Shown here piece by piece: positions 51,668 to 60,534 of a DNA stretch of 64,000 bases; the stretch's first letter is position 1; each line of letters opens with the position of its first letter. Made by a program: the position numbers and the translations under genes. The notes beneath the pieces were generated by a model. It was not told the DNA's origin, ran no database searches, and saw nothing but the letters and a program-made list of their open reading frames with translations. The DNA comes from a bacterium (lineage in GTDB: Bacteria; Armatimonadota; Fimbriimonadia; Fimbriimonadales; Fimbriimonadaceae): contig PNMZ01000002.1 of NCBI GenBank assembly GCA_013823945.1, positions 248,001 through 312,000 of the forward strand. Reading direction: 5' to 3'.

Positions 51668-53012
51668 GTTTTCGGCTCTGAGTCGGCGAGTCCCAATTGC
51701 GGTGCGGTTGGTGTTGGGATTGGTGCTTTTGGTTCTCGTCGGGACGACCCTTTTGAGTATGCCAATGTCAGATATTGGCGGAGCGGTGTCAGTACAGGAG
51801 GCACTTTTTACTTCGGTCAGTGCGTTGGCAGTGACGGGTTTATCAACGATCACGCCATCAACTGATTTGTCGCCAGCGGGGAAAGTTATATTGATGTTGT
51901 TGATTCAAGTAGGAGGGGTGGGCTATATGGTTTTAGCGATACTGGTATTTAGATTGTTGGGTCGGAGCATTTCGCTGACCGATCGGATGGCATTGCAAGA
52001 TTCGCTCGGTTTGATCAATTTGGGCGGGATTGTTCAGCTTTCGATTCGGGTTTTTATGACGGTTTTGGTCATAGAGTTTATTGGCGCGGTACTGCTCTTT
52101 TTCCTGTGGAGCAATTCTGGGCCCCTGGTCGGTAAGCCGCCGGGTTACATTGCATTTTTCGCAATGTTTCATGCGGTGTCAAGTTTTTGTAATGCCGGCT
52201 TTGATATTTTCAATGGGAAATACGTTTTCCCCACTGATACGGGGACTTTGGCAATTCTGAGCTCATTGATTTATGTAGGTGGCCTGGGGATTCCGGTTTT
52301 ATTTGATGCAATTACGACTCGGAATATCCGGAAATTCAGTTTGCATTCTAAGTTGACGTTGCTTGTTGCGACAGGGCTTGTTTTTTGGGGTGCCTTTGCG
52401 ATTTTTGTATCAGAGTCTGTTCCGGGTGGGATGCTTGACGGCCTTTCTTTCTGGCGGGCTTTTGAACTATCTTTGGCCCAGTCAGTGAGCTGCCGAACGG
52501 CGGGATTTGCGTTCATGGGCTCGTTAGGCGAATTGCAATCATCTTCAGTGATGGTTATGGTGACTTTGATGTTTGTGGGATGTGGACCGGCATCAATGGG
52601 GGGTGGAATCACCACGGGGACATTTGTATGCCTTGTTTTGGCATTGGTGAGTTATGTGAAGCGCCGAGATACACCGGTGGTTTGGGGGAAAGCAATTCCG
52701 GGAGAAATGGTTCGCAAGGCGGCGGCGGTTTTGACGGTTGGCTTATTTGTTGTTTTGACGGCAACTTGGCTGATCTTGATCACACATCCAGGCTGGAGTT
52801 TGGAAGAAGCAGTATTTGAAGTTGTTTCAGCGTTTGCGACATGCGGACTGACTTTGGATCGCACCCTTGACCTTTCGATTTTTGGGCAATATGTGATTAT
52901 GTTTATGATGTTTTGGGGTCGCTTGGGGGCTTTGACAATTTTGTTTGCCTTTACCCGACCGAGCGGCCCCAAGCGGCTTCGCTATCCGGAAGAAAAGATT
53001 CTGATCGGTTAA
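51633..53012 (+). CDS. Potassium uptake channel subunit (KtrB/TrkH-like)
   Basis: A 459-residue SKT-family membrane protein with four M1-P-M2 repeats. The four filter regions are recognisable: SVSALAVTGLST, AVSSFCNAGFDIF, QSVSCRTAGFAF and SAFATCGLTLD, each with the conserved Gly of the selectivity filter. It pairs with the overlapping KtrA-like gating subunit for Na+- or H+-linked K+ uptake. Overlap of 35 bases with the preceding gene indicates translational coupling. Start ATG 51633 within the ktrA end. Stop overlaps the convergent next gene by four bases. Confidence 0.94.
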   Translation: MKQFRNSVATSRFSALSRRVPIAVRLVLGLVLLVLVGTTLLSMPMSDIGGAVSVQEALFTSVSALAVTGLSTITPSTDLSPAGKVILMLLIQVGGVGYMVLAILVFRLLGRSISLTDRMALQDSLGLINLGGIVQLSIRVFMTVLVIEFIGAVLLFFLWSNSGPLVGKPPGYIAFFAMFHAVSSFCNAGFDIFNGKYVFPTDTGTLAILSSLIYVGGLGIPVLFDAITTRNIRKFSLHSKLTLLVATGLVFWGAFAIFVSESVPGGMLDGLSFWRAFELSLAQSVSCRTAGFAFMGSLGELQSSSVMVMVTLMFVGCGPASMGGGITTGTFVCLVLALVSYVKRRDTPVVWGKAIPGEMVRKAAAVLTVGLFVVLTATWLILITHPGWSLEEAVFEVVSAFATCGLTLDRTLDLSIFGQYVIMFMMFWGRLGALTILFAFTRPSGPKRLRYPEEKILIG

Positions 53013-53512
53013 AGATCGTAGGTTGTTTTTTTGGCGACGGCAACGGTTCCGCCATCTTCTTTGCGTTGAAGTTGGAGTTCGAGGAAATCGTAAAGTTTGT
53101 TGACGCTGGGGACAAGGACGAAGAACACGACAGAGGCGAGGATTGCCATTCCGATGGCAAAGACCCACCAGGCATTGAAGAACGCCCATGCTGCGAGGCC
53201 GGCAATTGCGGGGAGTTCGTAGATTGCACCGGCGGTAATGATTTTGCCTTTGACGACATCAGAACTGAAGTCGTTATGGTTTTCCAGGCTAGCAAGTAGG
53301 GGTTTGATGGCGATGGGGAAACCGACGGCGGCGATGACGATTCCGGCGATCAAACAAAAGAGGGGAAGGGTGAGTTCAGCATCTTTTTGAGCCAATGATG
53401 GGGCGAGGAAATAGGCACCCACTCCAAGGCCACCCATAAGGATGACGAACCAGATCACGACGAGTCGGAGGTTTTGGCGTTGGTCGGCGTAGGGTGATTT
53501 CGGGTTAGCCAT
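53009..53512 (-). CDS. Four-helix membrane protein (unknown function)
   Basis: A ~167-residue polytopic protein. ATG 53512 (ANPKSPYADQRQNLRLV) is chosen over the more upstream frame start. Four hydrophobic segments: LVVIWFVILMGGLGVGAYFL, LTLPLFCLIAGIVIAAVGFPI, AGAIYELPAIAGLAAWAFF and VFAIGMAILASVVFFVLVPSV. Motif-poor. It converges on the K+ channel subunit and overlaps its stop by four bases. No family recognised. Confidence 0.68.
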   Translation of the reverse strand: MANPKSPYADQRQNLRLVVIWFVILMGGLGVGAYFLAPSLAQKDAELTLPLFCLIAGIVIAAVGFPIAIKPLLASLENHNDFSSDVVKGKIITAGAIYELPAIAGLAAWAFFNAWWVFAIGMAILASVVFFVLVPSVNKLYDFLELQLQRKEDGGTVAVAKKTTYDL

Positions 53513-53586
53513 GATAGTTGTGTTCTTGCCCGCAATTGTATCCCAGGTCACGATGATGGTGGGTCAGGGAATGATTAATCTTTAGA

Positions 53587-54708
53587 TCATTGGGCTTCGA
53601 GAGGGACGCCGTACTCGGCTCCGACGGCAAAAATGTGGTCGTCTTTGTTGACGAGCTTGACTGTGTGGGAGTCGGCTTCACCTACTGGAACGGCGGACTG
53701 CCAGACTGGGGAGGTTGTTTCGCGGTGGTAGACCACATATTTGATTCCGGGCGTTGCTTTCCATGTGATCGTAGTGTCGTGGGTTTGGTCGCGTTTGATT
53801 TGGACTTCTTGTGGTGAGTCGCCCGCTTGGGCTAAGGTCGCCATGACGGCAAGGTTTGCGGCGGCAACACGGGCGAGGTAGTCGAAATCCATTTTGTCGA
53901 TAGTGTCATCGGGAGTGTGCTGGTGAGCGAACTCTTCGTGGACTTCGATGAACCGGACGGCGTTGAAACCGGCGCTGGCGAAGGGGGTATGGTCGCCTCC
54001 TCGACCGAATCGGTCACGCCGAAAGACGAGTTTCGCGCGGAATTCTGGTTGGGTTTCGCGGATGATGAGTTCGACAAATCGGGCGAGTTCGCGGGAGTTG
54101 TGGGTTTCGGCTTCTTCGGAGAAAATGCGGATGCTTTGATCGTCCTTTTGACCGCTGAGGTTGGAGGAAGAGCCGACTGTGTCGTTGTTGAGCATGGCGT
54201 CGATGATCCAGTTTTCGGACTTGGCGCGGGCGGCGAGGGCGGTTGCTCCGAGGAGGCCCTGTTCTTCGCCGGTGAAGGCGATGAATTGGAGCGTGTTGGG
54301 ATGAGATTTGGCGGCAAGGATTCGGGCGATTTCCGCTGTGACCGCGACTCCACTAGCGTCATCGTTGGCACCGGGGGCGGGGCCTTCTTCAGGTTTGACG
54401 CTCAGGTTAAGGCTGTCGAGGTGTCCGCCGATGAGGATTCGGTTAGGCCTGGTTCCGGGAAGGGTGGCGATGACCTGAGTGCATGGAGTGGGTTCAGGGA
54501 TGCGCCGCCCCTGGGGGAGGGTGTAGTCCATCAGTTCGACCTGGAGGGCATTGTGTTGGTGGAGTTGGGCTTTGAGGGCTTCGCAAGCGGGGCGGAGGTT
54601 GGGAGAGAGGGAGTTTCGGGTGGGGAAAGCGGTGAGAAGTTCGACGGTTTGGCGGAGGTGTTTGGGGTTGGGGATGTCGAGGGGGGCGAGGATGGCTTTG
54701 AGGTTCAC
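53587..54708 (-). CDS. M28-family metallopeptidase
   Basis: A ~373-residue zinc aminopeptidase-like protein. Zinc-site landmarks: GGHLDS (His, Asp), GANDDASGVAV (second metal Asp), FTGEEQGLLG (catalytic Glu plus metal Glu), NNDTVG and GGDHTPFASAGFNAV (metal His). The final ~75 residues are a separate beta domain (VVYHRETTSPVWQSAVPVG). GTG 54708 (NLKAILAPLDIPNPKHL) fits the conserved N-terminus; an ATG at 54780 adds ~24 unconserved residues. No signal peptide is evident. Releases N-terminal amino acids or processes peptides; specificity unknown. Confidence 0.88.
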   Translation of the reverse strand: MNLKAILAPLDIPNPKHLRQTVELLTAFPTRNSLSPNLRPACEALKAQLHQHNALQVELMDYTLPQGRRIPEPTPCTQVIATLPGTRPNRILIGGHLDSLNLSVKPEEGPAPGANDDASGVAVTAEIARILAAKSHPNTLQFIAFTGEEQGLLGATALAARAKSENWIIDAMLNNDTVGSSSNLSGQKDDQSIRIFSEEAETHNSRELARFVELIIRETQPEFRAKLVFRRDRFGRGGDHTPFASAGFNAVRFIEVHEEFAHQHTPDDTIDKMDFDYLARVAAANLAVMATLAQAGDSPQEVQIKRDQTHDTTITWKATPGIKYVVYHRETTSPVWQSAVPVGEADSHTVKLVNKDDHIFAVGAEYGVPLEAQ

Positions 54709-54868
54709 GGGTTTAGGTTGGCATATTTGCTTAGGTCGCACAATCTGAACTTTTCGGCATGGAATTAAATCAATTGTCATGCATTTGATGCCAAACAGTT
54801 CGAGACACTTATACCGAAGCTGATCTATTTGTTGAAGTGAAGCGAGGTTCTTGTCGTATCATTCAGGA

Positions 54869-55675
54869 ATGGATGCGCGGGAGGTTTTTGCGGGGGAAGG
54901 GTATTGGGTGGAGCGGGGGTTGTTTTCGCGAGATGAGATTGAGCGGGTGAGAGAGCGATTTGGGGAGATCAACCAGGAGCGGCGGGGCGTGGTGGATGAT
55001 GGGGTAATTGCGGGTGACCCGCTGGCGGAGTTTCCCCGAGTGATGATGCCGCACAAGTTTGATGCTTTGAGCCGGGATTGGCTGCTGGACAAGCGGTTGA
55101 GACAGGTATTTGAGAGACTATTGGGAGCGGCACCCGTGGCGGTGCAGACGATGTTCTATTTTAAGCCGCCCGGGGCACGAGGGCAGGCTTTGCACCAGGA
55201 TAACTTTTATTTGCTTGCACAGCCGGGGACGTGCGTCGCGGCTTGGATGGCGGTGGATGATTGCGATAAGGAAAACGGGTGTATGCGGATTGTGCGGGGG
55301 AGTCAGGATTTGCCGACTCTCTGCACGGTGGGGGCGGATACTGCGGAAAGTTTTACGGATGTGACGGTTCCGGTTCCGCAAGGGATGACGGTGGAGTCGA
55401 TTGAAATGCAGGCGGGTGATGTGTTGTTTTTCAATGGATCGGTGATTCATGGGAGCGGTCCGAATCGGTCGGCGGATCGGTTCCGGAGGGCGTTGATCGG
55501 GCATTATGTGACGTCAGAGGCGACGGAGGTTTCTCGTTACTATCATCCTTGCCTGGACTTTGAAGGGAACGAAGTGTCGTTGGGTGAAGCGGTTGGGGGT
55601 GGGGTGTGTGGGGAGTTTGTGGGGGGTGAGGTGCGGATGGTGGGGGTGGATGTTTCGGGACGGGGGAATCACTGA
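54869..55675 (+). CDS. Phytanoyl-CoA dioxygenase (PhyH)-family protein
   Basis: A ~268-residue Fe(II)/2-oxoglutarate-dependent oxygenase-like protein. The metal facial triad is visible as HQD (in ALHQDNFYL) and a distal His (in FNGSVIHGSGPNRS), with the 2-oxoglutarate Arg in RFRRALIGHYV. The cupin core GDVLFFNG and WMAVDDCDKENGCMRIVRGSQ are typical of PhyH members. Substrate unknown. ATG 54869 is used; TTG 54851 is an alternative start with no better ribosome-binding site. The stop lies six bases from a palindromic repeat. Confidence 0.85.
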   Translation: MDAREVFAGEGYWVERGLFSRDEIERVRERFGEINQERRGVVDDGVIAGDPLAEFPRVMMPHKFDALSRDWLLDKRLRQVFERLLGAAPVAVQTMFYFKPPGARGQALHQDNFYLLAQPGTCVAAWMAVDDCDKENGCMRIVRGSQDLPTLCTVGADTAESFTDVTVPVPQGMTVESIEMQAGDVLFFNGSVIHGSGPNRSADRFRRALIGHYVTSEATEVSRYYHPCLDFEGNEVSLGEAVGGGVCGEFVGGEVRMVGVDVSGRGNH

Positions 55676-55683
55676 GCCATTTA

Positions 55684-55749
55684 CCTCACCCCCTTAATCC
55701 CTTCCTCCCTTCGCAGGGACAGTCTCTCTACATCAAAACGGAGAGGGGG
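55684..55749. repeat. 66-bp imperfect palindromic repeat, copy a
   Basis: CCTCACCCCCTTAATC-type left part and a TCAAAACGGAGAGGGGG end. The second copy (55767-55832) has the same length and the same right end, giving two tandem units separated by 17 bases between the dioxygenase and clpB. The units form C-rich/G-rich hairpins. Confidence 0.75.
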
Positions 55750-55766
55750 AATTGGTGAATTTCTAA

Positions 55767-55832
55767 CCTCTCCCCCTCGATCCCGCCCTTCCTCCACAGG
55801 GACAGGCTCTCTCCATCAAAACGGAGAGGGGG
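55767..55832. repeat. 66-bp imperfect palindromic repeat, copy b
   Basis: Same length and right end as copy a, with the shared core AGGGACAG-GCTCTCT and TCAAAACGGAGAGGGGG. It ends eight bases before the clpB stop. Inverted C-rich and G-rich ends could fold as a hairpin, but no T-run follows on the minus strand. Unrelated in sequence to the 104-bp repeat at 8595, but of the same palindromic type. Confidence 0.75.
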
Positions 55833-55840
55833 AGGATTGG

Positions 55841-58417
55841 CTACTTTGAAGTGAAGTTGAAGGCCCCGTCGGAGTAATCCGCGACGATGTGGGAGCCGTC
55901 GTGGACATCGCCGCTGAGGACGCGCATGGCGAGCGGGTTGAGGATTTCTTTTTGGATGGCGCGTTTGAGTGGACGGGCACCGTAGACCGGGTCATATCCG
56001 GCGGTTGCGATTTGGGTTTTTGCGGCATCGGTGAGTTCAAGGGTTATGCGGCGGTCGGCGAGGCGATCTACAAGTCCAGCGAGTTGGATTTCGACGATCT
56101 GCTTGATTTGGGGAACGCCAAGAGCACGGAAAACCACGATGTCATCCAGCCGGTTGATGAACTCGGGGCGGAAGTGGAACCGGAGTTCTTCGATCACTTT
56201 GGATTTGATTTCTTCGAACTTCTCGGCATCGAGGAAGCTGTCGCCGTAGTGGTGGCTTCCGATGTTTGAAGTGAGAATTACGACAGTGTTCTTGAAGTCC
56301 ACGGTTCGGCCTTGACCATCGGTGAGGCGTCCGTCATCCAGGAGCTGAAGTAGGACGTTGAAGACGTCGGGGTGGGCTTTCTCGACTTCATCGAGGAGAA
56401 TGACGCTGTAAGGTCGTCGGCGGACGATTTCGGTGAGTTGGCCGCCTTCTTCGTATCCGACGTATCCCGGAGGGGCACCGATGAGGCGGGCGACGGAATG
56501 CTTCTCGCCATATTCCGACATATCGATTCTGACCATTGCGCGGTCGTCATCGAAGAGGAGTTCGGCAAGGGCTTTGGCAGTTTCGGTTTTTCCGACACCA
56601 GTGGGGCCGAGAAAAAGGAAGCTTCCGATCGGACGGTTGGGGTCGCTGATTCCGGCGCGGTTTCGGCGGATTGCGTCACTGAGAATGGTGAGAGCTTCGT
56701 CTTGGCCGACCACCCGACGGCGGAGCATTTCTTCCATTTGGACGAGCTTTTGGAGCTCGCCTTCCATGAGTTTGGCGACGGGAACGCCCGTCCATCGGGA
56801 GACGATGCTGGCGATGTCTTCTTCGGTGACTTCTTCTTTGAGGAGGGCCGACTCGGCAGTTTTGTTGCCTTCAGCGAGTTGGGCTTCGAGCTTGGGGAGT
56901 TGTCCATGTTGGATTTCGGCGGCGCGGCCCCAATCGGCGTCTCGCTCGGCGGTTTGGAGTTCGGCGCGGAGTTGTTCTATCTGTTCTCTGAGCCCTCGAA
57001 GGGACTCAATCTTATCTTTTTCGGATTGCCACCGGGCTCGCATGGAATCGGCTTGTTCTTTAAGCTCGCTCAGTTTTGCTTCGGTTTCGGTAAGGCGCTG
57101 TTTACTCGCGGAATCAGCCTCTTTTTTGAGGGCTTCTCGGTCAATTTCGAGCTGGCGCATTTGGCGTTCGATGACATCTAGCTCGTGGGGGACAGAGTCT
57201 ATTTCGATTTTGAGTCGGGAAGCGGCTTCGTCGACCAGGTCAATCGCTTTGTCCGGGAGTTTGCGGTCCGTGATGTACCGGTTAGAGAGAGTTGCGGCGG
57301 CGACGATGGCAGAGTCAGTGATGCGGACACCGTGGTGGATTTCGTACCGTTCTTTGAGACCGCGAAGGATGCTGATGGCTTCGCTCACGGTGGGCTCTTC
57401 GACGATGACGGTCTGGAATCGGCGTTCGAGAGCCTTATCTTTTTCAACGTAGAGTCGGTATTCATTGAGGGTGGTGGCCCCGACACAGCGGAGTTCGCCC
57501 CGGGCGAGCATGGGCTTGAGCATGTTGGCGGCGTCCAGGGAGCCTTCGGCTTTGCCTGCGCCGACGAGGGTGTGCATTTCATCGATGAAGAGGATGATTT
57601 GACCGGCGGCTTGCTTGATTTCGTCGAGGACCGCTTTTAGCCGTTCTTCGAATTCGCCCCGGAACTTTGCGCCGGCGACGAGGGCACCCATGTCGAGAGC
57701 GACGACAGACTTTCCTCGTAACCCTTCTGGGACGTCTCCGGCGATGATTCGTTGTGCAAGGCCCTCGGCGACAGCGGTTTTTCCTACGCCAGGTTCACCG
57801 ATGAGGACAGGGTTATTCTTGGTTCGCCGCGAGAGGACCTGGATGACGCGGCGAATTTCTTCGTTGCGACCGATGACAGGGTCGAGTTTGCCTTGGCGAG
57901 CGCGTTCGGTGAGATCAATGCCGTACTTTTCAAGAGCTTGGAGGTTGGACTCGGCGTTAGCGTCGGTGATGCGTCGGCCTTGGCGAATTTCTTCGAGGGC
58001 CTTGCTGAGGCGTTCTTTGGTGGTTCCATTGGCGTTGAGAATTTTTCCGGCTGATCCTTTGTCGTCGGCAAGAGCGAGGAGGAGGTGATCAGACGAAACG
58101 TACTCGTCACCGAGTTTGGAGGCGGCATCGAAGGCGGAGTTGAATGCAGATTGGGTTCGTGAGCCGAGGGTTGCGCCATAGTTGGCGGATCCTGAGACTT
58201 TTGCGGCTTGGTTAAGAGCGTTGTAGAGGTCGGCTTTGATTGTTTTGGGATCTGCCCCCGCTTTTTGGATCAGCGATATTGCGATGCCTTCTGAATCCGC
58301 GAGCAGTCCGTAGAGAAGGTGTTCTGGTTCAATGGATTGCTGTTGGAATTCGGTGGCGGCTTGTTGAGCGGCTTGGAATGCTTCTTGTGCTTTTATTGTG
58401 AGTCGGTCAAATCGCAT
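55841..58417 (-). CDS. clpB: ATP-dependent disaggregase ClpB
   Basis: An ~858-residue Hsp100 disaggregase working with DnaK to rescue aggregated proteins. It has the N-terminal repeat domain ([17 protein letters not shown]), NBD1 ([19 protein letters not shown], Walker [16 protein letters not shown]), the long coiled-coil M domain (~400-530, rich in Glu/Lys/Arg) and NBD2 ([43 protein letters not shown]). The open frame begins at a TTG at 58438, but ATG 58417 gives the conserved N-terminus. A HAIR-like operator (58419-58439) lies directly before the start, predicting HspR control. Two palindromic repeats follow the stop. Confidence 0.98.
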   Translation of the reverse strand: MRFDRLTIKAQEAFQAAQQAATEFQQQSIEPEHLLYGLLADSEGIAISLIQKAGADPKTIKADLYNALNQAAKVSGSANYGATLGSRTQSAFNSAFDAASKLGDEYVSSDHLLLALADDKGSAGKILNANGTTKERLSKALEEIRQGRRITDANAESNLQALEKYGIDLTERARQGKLDPVIGRNEEIRRVIQVLSRRTKNNPVLIGEPGVGKTAVAEGLAQRIIAGDVPEGLRGKSVVALDMGALVAGAKFRGEFEERLKAVLDEIKQAAGQIILFIDEMHTLVGAGKAEGSLDAANMLKPMLARGELRCVGATTLNEYRLYVEKDKALERRFQTVIVEEPTVSEAISILRGLKERYEIHHGVRITDSAIVAAATLSNRYITDRKLPDKAIDLVDEAASRLKIEIDSVPHELDVIERQMRQLEIDREALKKEADSASKQRLTETEAKLSELKEQADSMRARWQSEKDKIESLRGLREQIEQLRAELQTAERDADWGRAAEIQHGQLPKLEAQLAEGNKTAESALLKEEVTEEDIASIVSRWTGVPVAKLMEGELQKLVQMEEMLRRRVVGQDEALTILSDAIRRNRAGISDPNRPIGSFLFLGPTGVGKTETAKALAELLFDDDRAMVRIDMSEYGEKHSVARLIGAPPGYVGYEEGGQLTEIVRRRPYSVILLDEVEKAHPDVFNVLLQLLDDGRLTDGQGRTVDFKNTVVILTSNIGSHHYGDSFLDAEKFEEIKSKVIEELRFHFRPEFINRLDDIVVFRALGVPQIKQIVEIQLAGLVDRLADRRITLELTDAAKTQIATAGYDPVYGARPLKRAIQKEILNPLAMRVLSGDVHDGSHIVADYSDGAFNFTSK

Positions 58418-58418
58418 A

Positions 58419-58439
58419 CTTGAGTCTCTTATTGTCAAG
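58419..58439. promoter_or_regulatory. HAIR-like HspR operator at the clpB start
   Basis: On the + strand CTTGAGT (58419-58425) is a perfect half-site of the HspR-associated inverted repeat CTTGAGT-N7-ACTCAAG. Exactly seven bases later comes TGTCAAG (58433-58439), matching five of seven consensus positions. It ends one base before the clpB ATG at 58417, so repressor binding would cover the ribosome-binding region or promoter downstream end. Confidence 0.68.
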
Positions 58440-58586
58440 TGACGTGTAAGTAGTAGTGATACGTTTCAGTTTTGGGACTAATTTTTTTGAGGAATTGTGG
58501 CTTGGGTACAGGAATTTTACGGTGATCTACCGACGTTAAATGATGAGTACTGGGCTCGATGAGTGCGGCGGTACACTGAGAATCAG

Positions 58587-59852
58587 ATGGCGGACGAAAA
58601 GCAACCGGAGTATTTGCAATTTGGGGGGATGGCGGTGCCGGAAGGGGTGATGATGCGTTCGCCGAAATATTATGCGGTGGCGTGCCGGGCCCCGAACGGA
58701 GAGATTATTGTTAAGACCGAGCCACTAGAAAAGACTTGGCTAGGGAAATTAGATTTTTTGAAGAAGCCGTTTTTGCGAGGCTCGCTGGCTTTGCTCGACA
58801 CGATGGCATTGGGGATGCGGGCGATGAACTTTGCAAGTTCGGTTGCGCTTGATCCGAAATATGTGGCGGAAGAAGAACGCGAGAAAGTTGAAAAGGAAAA
58901 TGCCGAGCAAGCCAAGGCAACGCCAAAAGAGTATCGGAATATGGCGATTGCGACCGTGGTTTCGGGGTTGATTGCCGCGTTCTTATTCAACCGATGGTCA
59001 CCGATTTTGAGTGGAGCTTCCTTTGATCCGAACACGATGTTGGCGCCGCTTTTGGCGAGTGTTTTGACGGTTTTGCTGTTAATTTTCACCGTGTTCTGGG
59101 GCCCAATCAAAATGGCTCTCAGTACGAACGAGAAACTGGCGATTGGGGTGGCGATTGTCTTCTCGATTGGGTTTGGTTTTGTGGTTTTCAAAGCACTGCC
59201 GGAGAGTGCAGCGGAGTTTGTGACGGGGCACCGACCCAGTGAATTGGCGCAGGCGACTTATTTGGAAGGTGTTTTGACAAACTTTGTAGCGGAGTCTCTC
59301 AAAGTCATTATGTTCATTGGGTATCTGGCGTTGATCCGGCGGATTCCGGCGATTTTGGATACTTTTCGTTACCATGGGGCGGAACATAAAGCGATCAACA
59401 CGATCGAGGCTGAGGAGGAGCTGACGGCGGGCAACTGCATGGCTCAGACCCGGTTGCACCCTCGCTGTGGGACGAACTTTGCGATTATCGTTGTGATCAT
59501 TGGGTTCTTGAGTTCGGTTTGGGTGCCGAGGTATCCGGTGCTTTTTGGTTACGAAGTGACAGGTGCGTTTGCAGTTATTTTGCGTCTGATTCTGGAACTC
59601 CTGATCTTTATGCCTATCATTGCGGGGGTTAGTTACGAGGTGATTCGGGCGGCAGGGAAGATGAAGGATGCGAAGTGGGTCAATATTTTGCTCAAGCCGG
59701 GTTTGGCGACTCAGTTGATCACCACGGAGGAGCCGGAAGAGAAGCATGTTGAAGTCGCGATCCGGAGTTTGCAGGCGGTTTTGACGGCGGAGGAGACGGG
59801 TGAGTGTGAGAATACGGAAGTTGCGGCGGTGGTCAGTCCTCAGCCTGGATAA
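58587..59852 (+). CDS. DUF1385-family membrane protein
   Basis: A ~421-residue polytopic protein. It begins with YLQFGGMAVPEGVMMRSPKYYAVACRAP, the DUF1385 start (variant of GGQAVxEGVMMR), followed by an acidic linker. Several membrane helices lie between ~120 and 375, with the conserved loop RYHGAEHKAINTIEAEEELTAG and HPRCGTNFAIIVVIIG. DUF1385 proteins are predicted metal-dependent enzymes of unknown reaction. ATG 58587 (MADEKQPEYLQF) is taken as the start; the frame opens eight codons upstream at 58563. Divergent from clpB. Confidence 0.86.
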   Translation: MADEKQPEYLQFGGMAVPEGVMMRSPKYYAVACRAPNGEIIVKTEPLEKTWLGKLDFLKKPFLRGSLALLDTMALGMRAMNFASSVALDPKYVAEEEREKVEKENAEQAKATPKEYRNMAIATVVSGLIAAFLFNRWSPILSGASFDPNTMLAPLLASVLTVLLLIFTVFWGPIKMALSTNEKLAIGVAIVFSIGFGFVVFKALPESAAEFVTGHRPSELAQATYLEGVLTNFVAESLKVIMFIGYLALIRRIPAILDTFRYHGAEHKAINTIEAEEELTAGNCMAQTRLHPRCGTNFAIIVVIIGFLSSVWVPRYPVLFGYEVTGAFAVILRLILELLIFMPIIAGVSYEVIRAAGKMKDAKWVNILLKPGLATQLITTEEPEEKHVEVAIRSLQAVLTAEETGECENTEVAAVVSPQPG

Positions 59853-59861
59853 CCAATTACG

Positions 59862-60458
59862 TCATTTGCTCAGTGCGACGATCCTAGATTGAATCAAAGC
59901 TTTTGGTTCTTCCTTGATTGCTTCTAGGAGCCTGAGGGTTTGAATCGCAGCGTCTGGATTTTTCGTTTTCTGGACTGCAACTTCATCTGCGTCGAGATTG
60001 ATCTTTAGATTATTCTTATGGCTCACAAATATGTAGCCACATAATGTGCTGAAAGAGACAATTGCGGCGATTGCTTGGTACTGGGTGCCAAGGAATATTG
60101 ATAGCAGTATGACAGGAATAAAAATAAAGAAAAATTTGAAGTAGATTTTCCCCTCTATCTTTGAGTGAAATTTCCCTTGAAGCAGGACAAATTTCAGTTG
60201 CTCGTCGTCAAGATCAGTTAGTGTGCGGACTGTTGTTGTACACCAGATTTCAGAAAATGTAAAGAAGACTCGATTGCCCTTTCTTATAACGAGCAGCTTT
60301 ACCTCGGGAAGAATAGATTGGATCCTCGCAAGTGCTTTGGTATATTCTTCTCCTTTCAAAGCACTTGCTCGACGAGCTTCCAATCGGCGAAGTTTTGGAA
60401 CACACAGCGCCAAACATAACAAAGCAAAAGCGAACCCGAATAAAGCCAGCGGTATCAC
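59862..60458 (-). CDS. Degenerate M48-like membrane protein (no HExxH)
   Basis: A 198-residue protein with an N-terminal helix (LALFGFAFALLCLALCVPKL), a soluble stretch (YTKALARIQSILPEVKLL) and a second membrane pair (FKFFFIFIPVILLSIFL, AIAAIVSFSTLCGYIFV). Around these runs an HtpX/BlaR1-like pattern: RTLTDLDDEQLKFVLLQGKFHSK (where active enzymes have HExxH) and INLDADEVAVQKTKNPDAAIQTLRLLEAI (equivalent to the ExxAD helix). The zinc-binding His pair is missing, so it is probably a non-catalytic relative. Local DNA is AT-richer than its neighbours. It overlaps nothing and may be monocistronic. Confidence 0.55.
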   Translation of the reverse strand: MIPLALFGFAFALLCLALCVPKLRRLEARRASALKGEEYTKALARIQSILPEVKLLVIRKGNRVFFTFSEIWCTTTVRTLTDLDDEQLKFVLLQGKFHSKIEGKIYFKFFFIFIPVILLSIFLGTQYQAIAAIVSFSTLCGYIFVSHKNNLKINLDADEVAVQKTKNPDAAIQTLRLLEAIKEEPKALIQSRIVALSK

Positions 60459-60498
60459 GTTTCAATGATACCAATTTAAGTGACATCGAAATTTGTTT

Positions 60499-60529
60499 AC
60501 GCTCAAGGTGAGTCGACCACATTGAGCGT
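60499..60529. other. 8-bp inverted repeat downstream of era
   Basis: Arms ACGCTCAA (60499-60506) and TTGAGCGT (60522-60529) lie six bases after the era stop. No U-tract on the minus strand, so terminator activity is uncertain. Confidence 0.35.
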
Positions 60530-60534
60530 CGAAT

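Noticed and set aside
53917-54768. 283-residue + strand frame opposite the M28 peptidase
   Set aside because: Shadow frame; the opposite strand carries the metal-site motifs.
56433-57452. 339-residue + strand frame opposite clpB
   Set aside because: Antisense to ClpB; Ser/Arg-rich composition without a recognisable family.
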